A DNA stretch of 27,555 nucleotides from Cymbomonas tetramitiformis (GCA_001247695.2 LGRX02025978.1:1-27555); one strand, 5' to 3'. Shown: positions 7,243 to 18,199, counted from the first letter of the stretch. Notes: a model not told the origin generated them from the sequence alone. Made by a program: numbers and translations.

Positions 7243-10200
7243 ATGGAGTCCCGCAAAAAGAGACCCTCCAGAAAGCAGCTTGACAAAAAACAGCGAAACA
7301 ATATCGCCACGTTTTGCTCGGCTGAATATTCATGCGGATGCTCTGAGAGTTGCGATCGTCAGTTTGCGTACGCTTCCTACGAAAGAAACTATAATCATAA
7401 GAATCTTCTATCTCAGAGAGAGCTCACTTCTGTGCTGACTTCCACTATTGCTGATGCAGTCGTGCGGGACTCTAAAACAGGAGAGCGTTGCATCCCTTGT
7501 ATCAGCACCCCGTTCAAGTTCGGTGACAAGAGGGTATGCGCTGTCACTTTCCGCAACTTATGGGGCTTGCCACGTGCTACATTCTTTCGGTATCAGAAGG
7601 CTGCCCTAGCAGTGGGTGGCATGATTCCAAAGACGACGGTTTTTCAAGAGAAAAAGATCCCCAAAACGCCGTTCGGTCCTTGTTACGACGCTTTTAAGGA
7701 CTGGGCTATGGTTCACATGTTAAAAGGTCTTCCACAAGACATGCCAACCAATGGGTCGCTACAGATCAAGCCGCTGGATTACGACGTCGAGTATATTAAT
7801 TACCGACGCCTGGTGGCGGAACCGGTCCTTGTCGTGAATAAGACCTTCCGGAAATACTGCAGGCACTTGGTCAAGAACGAATTGAAAATCCGTATTCGGA
7901 AGAAGGTCGAAGTGTCAGGCATGTGTTCGATCTGCGACAACCTTGACGCGCGTTGGGCTAAGTTGCAGGCTTCCGACCCAGACCATGACGCTTGGAAGGA
8001 GTTGACTAACCTGAAGGAATCACACAGCGCGACGCACAAGTATCAACGCAACTGCTACGACGCACGCAGGAGAGAAAGCGCTGATCCTCTTGGGGAGATC
8101 GACTCCATCGCCCTTGACGGGGCGGCAAACAAGAATACCGTGGTGCCTCACGCCCCTCATCAAGTGAAACACATCAACGAGAAGAAACAGAATTTCTTCA
8201 ACTTGCATCTGCAGCTCACTATATTCCATGGTTGCATGTTGCTCTTCAATCTGAGTTTTCCTTGGAGCCAACCCAAAGGCGCGAACATGATGCTGACTTC
8301 CTTTACCAACCTGCTTGTGCTCATGGCTTTTGGGCATAGTGGCAAACGGTTCTTCAGGAAGACGTTGCATCTTCAAGTTGACGGAGGCTCTGAAAACTGG
8401 AATCGCTACACGTTCGGCTTTTGCGCCCTGCTGGTTCATTATGGCATCTACCACAACCTCGTGTTGCATCGCCTGATGGTTGGACACACCCACAACGATG
8501 TTGATGGCTGGTTCGGTTTGATGAAGATGTACATATTCGGTAAGGATGCTACAAAAGCAGGCCGATGGCTCGTCTTACTCGAAGACTATATCAACTGGCT
8601 TGTATCGTGGCCGGTAAATAAGTTCTTGAAGCTGGTACAAGTTCAGGGTCAGCAGCTGGACTTCAAAAAGTGGTTGAAGCCGCATCTGAACTGGAACCTC
8701 ACGGGATATGGAGGTATGGTGCGCGACGTGCATTACGTGGAATTCCAAAAGGACGAGCATGGCGTAGTTCGCATGAAGTACAAAGGGGGGGACCATATTA
8801 AGCCATGTCTTCCCAAAGGCGTAGACGAGGACTTGACCAAAGGTCTGGAAGTAATGAACAACTATCCCGACATTGACAGCTCTCCTCCCTTGCAGGAAGT
8901 GGAGCCGCTTCCAGCGAAGGAGGAGGCAGCCACGCTGAATGCGTTTCAGCGGCTATGTGATCATGGTGTCGACCGTATCTCTCATGAGCAACAAGAACAT
9001 CTATGTGGGTATTTTCCTTTACCACAGAAAGCTTCCGACTACGACACCTGGAAGGGCCCGAAGTTTGATCAGCAGCAACCCTTGGACTTGAAGTTGCTGC
9101 TGAGCAACGCTTGGCACCAGAACACGACCGAGGCGTCCGACCCCGCAACAACTGAACCTCAACCAGAGTTGGAGACCATTGCAGACGGCAGAAATGTGAT
9201 GGTCAAGGATATGCCAGTGGACATTCCCAAAATAACGAAAAGATGTGAGCAAGAAGCACGTCGAGTTGAAGATATTTCTTTCTGGTGAGTTCTACAATAG
9301 TCACTTCCTTTAATTAGTACATGATATGAACCGCCATCAAGCACGCTGCCCATTGACTGACCAAAGCGTTCCTCATTCTGTTCCTTATTATTCAGGTACA
9401 CTAAGGGCGAGCTTAAGGCGGTGTTGCAGCATATGGGGCTCGACGGTGCGGGGCTGGCTGCAGAGTTGGCCACACGTTTGTTCAATGCGACCGCCGCAGC
9501 GCGCAAGGAACATCAGGAAAAGGGGCGTCGCGGTCAGCGTTCAAATGCAGGAAGCGCGAGACCGGTTTCCGACGACAACGGAGGTGAAGGTCGAGGCAAG
9601 GGACGTGGGGGGAGAACAACTGGCCCCGACGGTCAAGCTGCAGTTGCTGAAGCAGGTGCAGGGAAAGGTCGAGGCAAGGGACGTGGGGGGAGAACAACTC
9701 CCCCGACGGTCAAGGCGAAGGGGGTGCGAGGAAAGGTCGAGGCAAGGGACGTGGGGGGAGATCAACTGGCCCCGACAGTCAAGCAACAGTTGCTGAAGCA
9801 GGTGCAAGGAAAGGTCGTGGCAAAGGACGTGGGGGGAGATCAACTGTCCCCAACAGTCAAGCTGCAGTTGGGAGAGGTGCCGGCATGCGCGCTAATGCTG
9901 CCGCTGGCATTAAGCGTGTATACCCGTCGTCCCCTCCTTCCTCCCCTGTCCAAGACAGTGTCAAGACTCGCAAAGTTGGGCAGGCGGAAGCAGGTGATCC
10001 TAAACGACCACGAGGTTCTCCCCCTACGACAGCGTCTCCCACCTTTTCCCCTCCTCAACGGAAGGCCAGGACACGTTCTGCCAACAATGGCCGCTGTCTA
10101 TTTCAGGAATCGCCCGAGAAGAGTGAGTCGGACTCGTATGACGACATGCCTTTACTTCAGCGAGCAGCAAGGCCCGTAACTGCTCCAGCAGTTTCTGTGA

Positions 10201-10709
10201 AGTCGGACTCGTCAGACGAGGACGACATGCCGTTGGCGCAACGTGCTGTGGCTCGTTTCCTCCCGGCAGACTACACCTTCGAAATGATAACTGCAGTTCC
10301 AAAAACGTTTGCTGTCACCGCTGCAGGTGAAAACAACCCCGCCGACGAGTGCTGGTTTACGGTTCCACTTGCACGTGGGAAGGTTTCACTTCCCATGCAC
10401 TATGTTGAGGTCTTGGACTTGGATTCGGAGAAACGTTTGGTACACTGGCAGTTCTGGATTCCACGCGCTGCGAACCTTATGCCGGGCTCCAAGCGCAAGC
10501 TGCGCACTTTCAAGAACACGGACTTGCTGTTTACCGCAGACGCTTTCAGGCGCGGAGGAGTTCGGCACAGGGCGTGGCATCCCTTCAACCCTGCGGAAAT
10601 GCTGACTTGCTGGGATGAGCGCATCTGTCCGCCCGAGGGCGGTATGCCTTCAGGTCCTGAAAAGGAAGAGCTTTTAAAGACTATTGCCGACAACCCGTTC
10701 TCTGAGTAG
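7243..10709 (+). CDS. Gene B: transposase-like DUF7869-type protein with SAP-like motif, RGG repeats and acidic tail (frameshifted)
   Basis: Exon 1 is 7243-9284 (donor GTGAGT) and exon 2 is 9396-10709 (acceptor TTATTCAG); a Trp codon spans the join. Exon 1 shows the order I associate with DUF7869-type proteins: an N-terminal CxC...C cluster (C31, C33, C37), a KRVC...F...GLPRATF segment, CSIC (C228, C231), then an RNase H-like core with IALDGA (D292), LQVDGGSEN (D380) and GHTHNDVDGWFG (residues 414-425). Exon 2 begins with YTKGELKAVLQHMGL...G...AELATRL, a SAP-type DNA-binding pattern (about 682-716). Four GRGKGRGGR repeats follow, then acidic blocks ending in DDMPL.QRA, and a C-terminal domain of about 150 residues that I do not know. 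The coding sum is 3,356 bases, one short of a multiple of three. The frame is lost in a C run at 9700-9704 and the downstream frame is plainly coding. It is a recent pseudogene, a sequence error, or uses slippage. A perfect CAG/GTAAGT donor lies 27 bp before the ATG, so an upstream exon is possible. Confidence 0.78.
9589..9890 (+). repeat. Four RGG-type tandem units in gene B exon 2
   Basis: Units start at 9589, 9667, 9735 and 9813. Spacings are 78, 68 and 78 bp, so the second unit is 10 bp short. Nine of those bases are an in-frame difference; the tenth is the GGCCCC to CCCCC change that breaks the frame. Each unit encodes GRGKGRGGR plus a Gly/Ala/Gln-rich spacer. Confidence 0.85.
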
Positions 10710-11100
10710 AATCTGTTTTACAAGTTTGTTTACCCTGAACATGGCGTCCTTCTTTTTACAGATCTTCCTACCATGTGTATACTGTTTCAATCCCAGCTCG
10801 CTAGAGCGGTTTCTTTGTATGATATAAGGAAATACAAACTCGAAACGGTGACAACGCGCCGTGTAACTCTTGATTATGTTGCTTAACTTCACATGGACAG
10901 TTCCAGCGCTCAGGGTTTTCAGGGTTTGAGGGGTAAAATGACCAAAACGGTCACCAAAATTATGCATCCAACTATTCCTGTGTGCAACTTGCGATCGTGG
11001 ACTTGTAACCAAGTTCAAACCCGTCAAAATAACGTAACAACTGTGCTTTAAACTCCTGCAATATAGTTTACCACCCAATTTCCAGGGTTATTTCCCATAC
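10710..11100. other. 3' flank of gene B, no gene seen
   Basis: AT-rich noncoding DNA. A tcagggttttcagggtttgagg stretch at about 10911-10932 is a short internal duplication. No open frame of coding character is visible on either strand. Confidence 0.4.
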
Positions 11101-11440
11101 GACTGGCCCCGTAATGATATTTCCCCATCTTAGGGTGGTCGAAATTGAAAAAATCCGTTGTTTTCCAAGGAGTTCTTATTGTTATGCATCAAGCATATGT
11201 AAAGTATATTGGAAATTCATACTTGAAAAAGTTTTGGGGATTTTTCGTCGAGAATCGTATTTTTGGTGATTTTTCTGAGTTCGCGTGGCAGAAAAACACA
11301 CTAAATCGTCGAAAAACATCAAATTTCTCAAAATTTGCATTCGACAATGTTATTTTTTGTTTAAGTGCATCAAATGTGTGTAAATTCCACAAAAAAAATG
11401 ACCCCAAAAAAATGAGACTGGAATGAGACTGGGGCCAGTC
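11101..11440. mobile_element. Possible MITE-like AT-rich element with 10-bp terminal inverted repeats
   Basis: GACTGGCCCC at 11101-11110 is matched by its reverse complement at 11431-11440. The enclosed 320 bp are strongly AT-rich, and GC-rich coding sequence starts right after the right arm. The right end also holds two 11-bp copies of aatgagactgg and a palindrome (13-bp arms around GG, about 11420-11447). No target-site duplication is obvious, so the call is weak. The same right boundary could instead be the end of the larger A/B element. Confidence 0.3.
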
Positions 11441-13375
11441 TCATTCCGGCGATTCCATCGTTTCTATGACGTCTTGGCCCTCGTCGTGGAGCGGAACTCT
11501 GTGGCTGACACCTGGCTTCGGGGTACGGACTCTTCGGCTGATCGAGATGGACGTCGGGCTCTCATCGACATCATCAAGGGGAGCGTACCGGCAGCCCTAC
11601 GCGAGAGTCACCAGCAGGAGCACGCGGCTCTTCGTTATCCCGCGGGCGTTGACCCGCAGCCGATCTTGGCTCGCGAGCAACGTCTGGTGCGGGATAACCG
11701 CGCTCCTGACTGGCGACCCACCGACGAGACCCGCAAGCTCTCATTGTACAACCGCCTCGACCCGATCTTCTACGCGGCGGTGAAGGTGCGTTATCCGCTT
11801 GCGGGTGACCTCAGCGGAGTTACTCTCCGCTCGCTTCAGGCTCTCGTCGTGGCCATCTTCCAGGCGTGGGCACAGTCGGACGAGGGGGCGGCAGCACGTG
11901 AGAAGCAGGTGCTGGGAATGGACGGCAAGCCCTCCGCTCTGGTCACGTCGTCGGAGTACACGGTACTACTCGAGGAGATTGCGGCCTTGAAGGCCTTGGT
12001 GCGAGGTGGCCGTGCGGGCGGGGGACAGCAGCCGCAGCCGCAGCATCGGGGTAAGCAGCATCCGAGGGGGTTTCGCGTGGGTGCAGGCAACCCCCCCGCG
12101 GTCGGCTTCGACCGTGACAGCATGAAGGCGAAGCCACTGTGCCACCGCTGCCGCAAGGCCGGTAAAGGTGAGGTGTATCACCCGTACCGCGACTGCCCGC
12201 TTGGCGGTCGCCAACACTCGCCGGCCACGGCTGCGGCTTTCTGCATTCCCATTGAGCAGGAGGACGCGGAGGGCCTGCACGCATTGGCGCTCGTGCAGGT
12301 CTTCCAGGACGCGGCAGACATTGGACCGGAGGCCTTCTCGCATGCGGCGTTGGCGTATGGTCCGCCCGCGGTGCTCTCCACGGACGGCGTCGGTGGGATC
12401 GACGTGGCGGCCTACGGTTTCTCCGTGCCGCCTCCGCCTTCTAGCGGGACCGACGACGAGGACATCTTGCGGCGGCTTGATGCCCTCACCTCTGAGGTTC
12501 AGGCCGCCCAAGACAAGGTACATTTTACCCACGCATATTTCATTCCTGGGAGCGGAGCGGAGGTGCATGCATCGGCTCTGGTGTGTGGCCCTGCCGCTGC
12601 GGTAGGGATCACACCGGAGGGGCAGGTTCCGGCAGGTGGTGCGGCGGCTTCGGCGTCCGCCGTGCCGGCCCCTGCTATGCCTGTTTCGCAGGTGGAGGAT
12701 GTGGAGCCCGCGCCAACTCAATCGGCGCGGGTAACCACCACGGAGGCGACATGCGGTGAGTTCGGAGGCTTCGTGCAGACGGTGAATCACGCCGCCGTCC
12801 ACCCGTCTGACCTGACAGGCTATGCCACGGACGACTACGAGGATTTCGCCGACGGTACTTTCGCGGTGAAGCCGCGGGCTCCGGCCGGTGCTATCGGGTG
12901 CGGTGTGCCGCCTTTCGGCTTTGGCACGCCGGCAATCGGCGCTCTCGCCATGCGTTCTCTCTTGTGCATTTCTTTTGCAGGTGTAGCTGTTTCGGCATCC
13001 ACAGCTTCTGCTGTGTCGGCATGTGCACCGGCTACGGAGGTGCCTTCGCCTGGTGGTGATCTCGATTGGGAGGCTCCGTCATGTTACTCTACGAATGATT
13101 TTGTTGATTCAATGAACCCGGCTCAGGGTTTCTTGTTGGCTCGCGATGTGCCGCCGCTTCAGCCGCCCGAGCCTCCTGACACTCTGAGCCTGCTAGCATT
13201 TCAGGATTTAGCTCAAGCGGATTTGGGCTTCGGCATGGCATTTTATTACGGTATGGCATTACATGAGAGTGGACCTCTGGATGTGGAGCACTACTACGGT
13301 GCTGGCTTCTTTACTTCCTATTATGGGATGGACTTCCGTGAGGCCACCGCTGACTACTTTGGTACTGTCGATTGA
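11423..13375 (+). CDS. Gag-like retroelement protein with zinc knuckle, probably 5' truncated
   Basis: A 650-residue GC-rich frame. The first 190 residues are helical and charged (WLRGTD, LYNRLDPIFYAAVKVRYPL, IFQAWAQSDEG) as in Gag capsid regions. A Gln/Gly/Arg-rich stretch and a zinc-knuckle variant follow: C240-x2-C243-x9-H253-x4-C258. The C-terminal half is Ala/Pro-rich and acidic with a hydrophobic segment near residues 512-535 (MRSLLCISFAGVAV). The ATG lies inside the palindrome at the AT-rich junction, so the start is probably accidental and the true N-terminus lost. No protease, reverse transcriptase or integrase follows. The C-terminal part resembles the minus-strand fragment at 23193-23946. 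A relic or a gag-only non-autonomous element is likely. Confidence 0.6.
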   Translation: MRLGPVSFRRFHRFYDVLALVVERNSVADTWLRGTDSSADRDGRRALIDIIKGSVPAALRESHQQEHAALRYPAGVDPQPILAREQRLVRDNRAPDWRPTDETRKLSLYNRLDPIFYAAVKVRYPLAGDLSGVTLRSLQALVVAIFQAWAQSDEGAAAREKQVLGMDGKPSALVTSSEYTVLLEEIAALKALVRGGRAGGGQQPQPQHRGKQHPRGFRVGAGNPPAVGFDRDSMKAKPLCHRCRKAGKGEVYHPYRDCPLGGRQHSPATAAAFCIPIEQEDAEGLHALALVQVFQDAADIGPEAFSHAALAYGPPAVLSTDGVGGIDVAAYGFSVPPPPSSGTDDEDILRRLDALTSEVQAAQDKVHFTHAYFIPGSGAEVHASALVCGPAAAVGITPEGQVPAGGAAASASAVPAPAMPVSQVEDVEPAPTQSARVTTTEATCGEFGGFVQTVNHAAVHPSDLTGYATDDYEDFADGTFAVKPRAPAGAIGCGVPPFGFGTPAIGALAMRSLLCISFAGVAVSASTASAVSACAPATEVPSPGGDLDWEAPSCYSTNDFVDSMNPAQGFLLARDVPPLQPPEPPDTLSLLAFQDLAQADLGFGMAFYYGMALHESGPLDVEHYYGAGFFTSYYGMDFREATADYFGTVD

Positions 13376-13980
13376 CTTCTTGCTCACTCTGGAGGCACAC
13401 CAACATGGTGGTGTGCAGAACTCCTGTGACCTCAAAGACTTCTTCAATCTGGTTTATGGTTTTACTTTGACACCTTTGAAATCTTCAATTTGACTTGCTG
13501 ACACAGAGCCTTTCAGTAGTTTAGCAGGACCTTAATTGCCTGTGAGTTTCTGCTCTTGTGCTAGCTAGAGGGTTCTAATTTGTGTATCAGAATTGCACAG
13601 TTAGATTAGCAGTTAGGCCTTGTCACCCTGGCTCCTGCCCTAACACTTACAGCTTTACATTTTCTGACTCTCCTAGCCAGTCACCACCCACAGTGCTGGG
13701 GTGGTGTGCTGAAATCTGTATAGGCAGCCCTGACTGGGAGTCCCGGTCAGGCCCCTATGACAGATCCCTAGGACCAACACTGGACTGCTGACTGATCTGT
13801 AGGTTCGTACTGTGACACACGCCGTGTCACAGGTAGGCTAGACTCCGAGACCGTCCGAGACCGTTCCGGGTATATCTAGCTTAGGGTTTATTTATCTTAG
13901 ACAGTTTATCCACACGAGTACGGGACTTTCTGATATCTAGTGTACTTGGATATTCCGGTACGATATATGGAGTTTGGTGG
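13376..13980 (+). mobile_element. LTR-like or 3' noncoding region of the gag-like element
   Basis: Follows the gag-like stop and is rich in perfect hairpins: 13395-13416 (8-bp arms), 13682-13706 (CACCACCC/GGGTGGTG), 13729-13751 (CCTGAC...GTCAGG with an inner GGGA/TCCC) and 13810-13832 (CTGTGACAC/GTGTCACAG). The segment GTCACCACC-loop-GGTGGTGTGCTG recurs in the flank of the second gag-like fragment (reverse complement of about 22930-22960). No second long copy is visible, so LTR status is unproven. Confidence 0.4.
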
Positions 13981-14720
13981 CCTTTGGAGGGTTGGGTGAC
14001 CTTGCCCAACTAGCCGATAAGGACATCAATACTTCATACAACTCGAATAGTTCACCTACGTAGAAGTTATGGTTGTTTCCGCACTCATACTGATGCTACA
14101 CTGCTCCGAAATGTCCTCGCCGTTTAGGTGTTAAGAAGAAATTATACACATAATTTTGAAATGAGAAGTCGTCGAGAATATTATGACTTGATCGTGCAAT
14201 GCGATTGGTTTCAGATTCCGGTGTCACACGATCCCGCCGACATATGTCCCCAAGCATTATTCCCGTATATAAACGATACTGACAATTGGTAAAATAAATA
14301 TTCTCCGCTATACCCTCGGACCGCTCGTAATGCTTAAGGGTGGGTTATGGGACGATTACCGAAAGGGCACACGATTCGCTTATCAATATCTAGCACATCA
14401 CGTAAGTCTCTTGGGCCGTACACTTCCCGACCGTGAGTGTCTCAGCTATGGGAGAGATTTTCCATCCGCATGTGTGAATTATAAGTGAACCCCCTCGTGC
14501 CCTTTCGGTAATCCAACCACCCTCAAACACCATTTGCACATTGCCGGCCAACCAAAGTGGCTTAGAAATATGGGATATGTTCCTTGCATTTTGTACAGTG
14601 GACATACATAGCAATCGTCCTTGACAATCTTGTGCACTTTGCTATGTCCAAAGATGGAACATATGAGCAGCCCCGCAAGATAGCATGACAGTCACAGCAA
14701 GCCTTTGATATTTGCGCAGC
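13981..14720. other. Noncoding stretch with a small inverted repeat
   Basis: A perfect 16-bp inverted repeat, ATTACCGAAAGGGCAC at 14355-14370 and its complement at 14497-14512, extends imperfectly outward through AGGGTGG on both sides. It encloses about 126 bp and may be a short MITE-like element. A 43-codon frame at 14161-14292 is too short to support a gene. Confidence 0.45.
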
Positions 14721-14727
14721 CTTGTCG

Positions 14728-16180
14728 ATGAGCTCTCAGCAGCAGCAGGTTCCTCCGGTGGGCTCGGTGGCAGAGGCAGCGAAGTCGGTGGCATTGTTGA
14801 CATATACACCAATGCTACACCACCAGCAGGTGGAGCTGAAACACCACAACGCCCGCCGTCCCAGTCATAGCCAACTTATGGTAAGTCAGCCGCTCACAAC
14901 AAACTATAGTGTGCATTCTTTATCACCACATACACTGGATTCGGCTAGCGGCTTAGAGAGGGAAACGATGCCGCTTTTAGAATATCGAGAATTGACTTGT
15001 GTTGCATACCTCACGTCGCATCAAGAAAGAGTAGGTAAGACGCACTCCTCCATTTTTTGAGATCTCCAGCCAATTTTTGCAAGTGCTGGGACGAAGCCAC
15101 CGAGATTCGCTGCAACATGAGATGAACTTGCAGGAAACAGTGGCGAAGAGAGTGTGAGTTTGTACGAGGCGTGCGTCTTGATCATATATTTTGTGCGTCA
15201 TGAAGGAAGGTACGAGTACCTTCAGCTTCTTCTTGAACATTCAAAAGTCCCGTGATCGGCCCGAACCACTCGTTGATCTCCTTTACCTGACGAGACAAAG
15301 TTCAACTCACAAAGCTGACTCGAAGCCCGTGTCGTGCCAAGCAGAAAAGTTTCGATTACTGTGGACAGAGCGTTCCTGGATAAGTAAGTGCAGCGCTTAT
15401 TCGAAAGCATGCAGCACCCTTTCGATGCGACAGCGCAAGAACCATGGCAACACCCCTATGCACGCAGCATGTACTCCAAGTTATCAAGCGGAGTCCAAGG
15501 ACAGGTGCTAAATCCCTGTGCACACAGTTCTCGTCCTGTCGAGGAGGTCCGGAGCAAGATGAGGCCGGGGACCTATTATAACTATCGCGGCCCAGGCAGC
15601 TTTCGCCCAAGAGAGCTGCTCACAGCTGCTGCTCACACCGGGGTACCCCTGTGGGCACGCTGGAATGCGTCACAAGGACGGGGGCGCAAAGTTGGTGGCA
15701 TACCACGAATAAGTTGAGGTAGATGTCGAAGGTTCCGTCCGCGGGTATCGTGAGTGATGCAGTGAAGGACAGCTTTGGCAGTGAGTTGGAGTGAGTCACG
15801 GCGCGGTGGGCATCTCCGCACCACTGCGCAGACATACCCGGGCATCAACCAGGCAATCGAAGGTCGGCAGCATAGGGAGATATCTGCAGTATGCGTGAGG
15901 TGTTCTCGTAGAGTCGGGTCAGCTACCTTGTGTGCGGTATCTCGAGGAATGGCAGAGAAGTTGCCTGGGGACAGCCCCCGAGAATCAGCCACTGGAACAG
16001 GACGGCAACCCACGGATAACAAGCAAGCCAGGAGCAAGCGGAGTGTGCCACGTGTGCGACAAAACGGTCTGGTGTCTGGCGCCGCTCTCTCATCGACCAG
16101 GTGGTCGCAGTGGTGATGCGTGTGAGAAAAGCGCGGTTCGTCGCGTTTCGGCACGGGAGAGGTCCTTGCGACCAGGCTGA
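14728..16180 (+). other. Exon-like coding fragments, plus strand, unidentified
   Basis: Several short frames begin or end at good splice signals. MSSQQQQVPPVG... (14728-14880) is followed by GTAAGT. A frame starting RLFESMQHPFDATAQ sits after GTGCAG at about 15388. MSKVPSAGIVSDAVKDSFGS (from 15724) ends at GTGAGT near 15790. A frame near 15932-16180 contains CHVCDKTVWC. The pieces do not join in one consistent phase chain that I could verify, and I recognise no family. This may be a degenerate or highly diverged gene. Confidence 0.25.
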
Positions 16181-17534
16181 GGCCTGAGAGATGCCGTGTA
16201 GCGATCAGCTCTGTTATTCATCGGAGACAGCTGTTATTCATGGTCGTGGCGGAAGGGCGGCGCACACCTCGACTGGTCTTTAGTAGGAAACCCTGCGCAT
16301 TCCGAGCAATAAGACACCAAGGATCCTCAGGACAACTCTGTAGTCCCGTAAAACTCCGTGGCACACGCTCGAGTGGCACGCGCTCGAGATTTGTCGGGAA
16401 GCCCAGTTTCGGGTCATAGGAAGGACTCTCGAGCACAGGCTTACTCGTATCGAAGGTACTCCCTGGATGGGGGGATACACCCGTCGTCAAGGTAGATCGC
16501 GGATCCTTTCGAAGCCTGGAGACCCAAGATTTGAATGGCGGGTTCAAATCAAAGTGGAGCTGCTCGCGGCTCACGACTGCTCAGCACTCTTTGGCGTATC
16601 CCGTAGAGTGTCCCGCATCCCTTGGCACGCCCCACTTTCCGTCCCTATGGGGAAACATTAGCACCCCGCAGTAGTGGTCGGTCTTGCTTAATTTCAGCTT
16701 TGGTTACACTCACCTTGAAGGGACTTGTGCCACTGACGGTTACGCTTACTTCATCTCCAGGCTGTGCTGGATCCCCTGTGCATTGCGGTTGGCGTCCTCG
16801 TGCCTTAGACGTGCATCCATCAAGCGGCGAGAGGGAAGGGCGGGGTGACGTTTTCCTAAAATGAGATCTCATAAGCAGAAGATAACCAGGCATCTACTTG
16901 CAAGCAGAAGATTCTTACTGGCCTGAAGTTGCTCGTTGCAAGCACGACGAACAGAAAATATTTATTGGTTCCATGCAACGACATGAGATTGGATGCCCTG
17001 AAGTGGTTTAGATGACCTTCAAATCATGTGGCAGGCCAACGCCGCACCAGAAAAAGATATGTAGTATCCGCCGTTTCCAGCTCGCTGACCGTTCAGGTGC
17101 GGGCCACTAGGTCCATCGCAGGAGGCGGCGCCAGTGGATCTGTCTCAAACGTTCCAGACGCGTTCACGCATCAAGTCAAGCAGGCCTCACGCTTGATTGG
17201 ATGTATCATAAGGGAAATGACGCCAGGTGAGGATACGAATAAATGCGCCAAATTGGTGTTCAAGTATTAAAAAACACATCTTGAAGAAAAAATTGTTCGC
17301 GAATTAAAATCGAAGAACATAAACCGTCGTAAAGGTGGCACGCTGTCGTAAGGACCTTGAAGCTATCAAAGCAGGCAAGAAAGTTAGGGTGACCGTTCTT
17401 GCAAAACTTCGCCACGTCCAGACCATCGGGTAGTGGAATATCCGTTAGTTTACCGACTGGGGTTAGAAACGCTGCTAAGTGTACTATAGTGTTGGAGCTG
17501 GGAACAGATTGTGCGGCGAGACATGCTTCAAGTT
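15620..17534 (-). other. Exon-like coding fragments, minus strand, possibly beta-sandwich protein
   Basis: On the minus strand a frame opens after a good acceptor (CTCTTCGCTTACAG, exon from 17534) with ELEACLAAQSVPSS and IPLPDGLDVAKFCKNG. Another, near 16790-16720, reads PAQPGDEVSVTVSGTSPFK and ends at GTGAGT. A third, near 15795-15720, reads KLSFTASLTIPADGTFDIYL. The alternating beta-type pattern suggests Ig-like or PA14-like folds, but that is a guess. A complete gene model could not be built, and the plus-strand fragments overlap the same ground. Confidence 0.22.
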
Positions 17535-17599
17535 CTGTAAGCGAAGAGCGGTTTAGGGGTTTAGGGCTCCTTTCGGGATGGCAGTGCACGAGGGTTCGT

Positions 17600-18199
17600 C
17601 GGCGAAGTTAGCTGGCAATCTTCTGAGTGTCAAGCAGGAGCCAAAATAATAAAAACCTCGCAATGCATCTGCCCAATTTTAATTGCAAGCTCCAAATCAC
17701 GCCTACAAGTACAAGCCCTCTTTAGGTTTTTGTCTGACGCTTCCTAGGGTTCTTTTTTCTGATCATCCGGACCGTTCGGTTGTCTTCAGCTTTTCACTCG
17801 AATGATCGGGGTGATGCATTCGATTGGCCACTCGCGCTCGCGTCGGACTGCGCGTGCAATCATCTGCCTCCACGTGACGCAAAAACTGCCTCTCTTTTCT
17901 TGTTACTGTTACTGGTTCTATTGAACGTTCTCTCGCTGGGCCGGTATGAGCAATTTCAATCCAATGATGTTGTGCGATGGTGGTCTCTAAAAGCTCGCAA
18001 TAAATACGAGCAATGCATCCCAGCAGACAATGATCCCAGCACGCATAGATTTTGCTAAGTATCCACATTCATCGTGCACCATAAATATCAACGTCTGAAA
18101 TATTTTGTTTACAAAACACGTTCGCCGAAGTGCCGAACGGACGATTGTGCTTCACGAACTTCGATCTGATTCCCAGCTTATTTTGAAGACACAGGCCAT
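17600..18199. other. Upstream region of EAPP, nothing specific recognised
   Basis: Noncoding by eye. Two TTTAGGG-type units lie just before it (about 17549-17568, in the sense gtttaggggtttaggg). The promoter of the EAPP gene is presumably here, but no element stands out. Confidence 0.35.

Noticed and set aside
14161..14292. 43-codon open frame from ATG
   Set aside because: This length is expected by chance, and there is no homology or splice support.
11423..14720. Complete LTR retrotransposon
   Set aside because: No protease, reverse transcriptase, RNase H or integrase motif and no pair of matching LTRs could be found.
15633..16154. 173-residue minus-strand frame
   Set aside because: Composition is irregular, no domain is recognised, and other frames in the same span look more coding-like.
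17545..17570. Telomere
   Set aside because: Only about two TTTAGGG-type units are present; at most an interstitial trace or intron coincidence.
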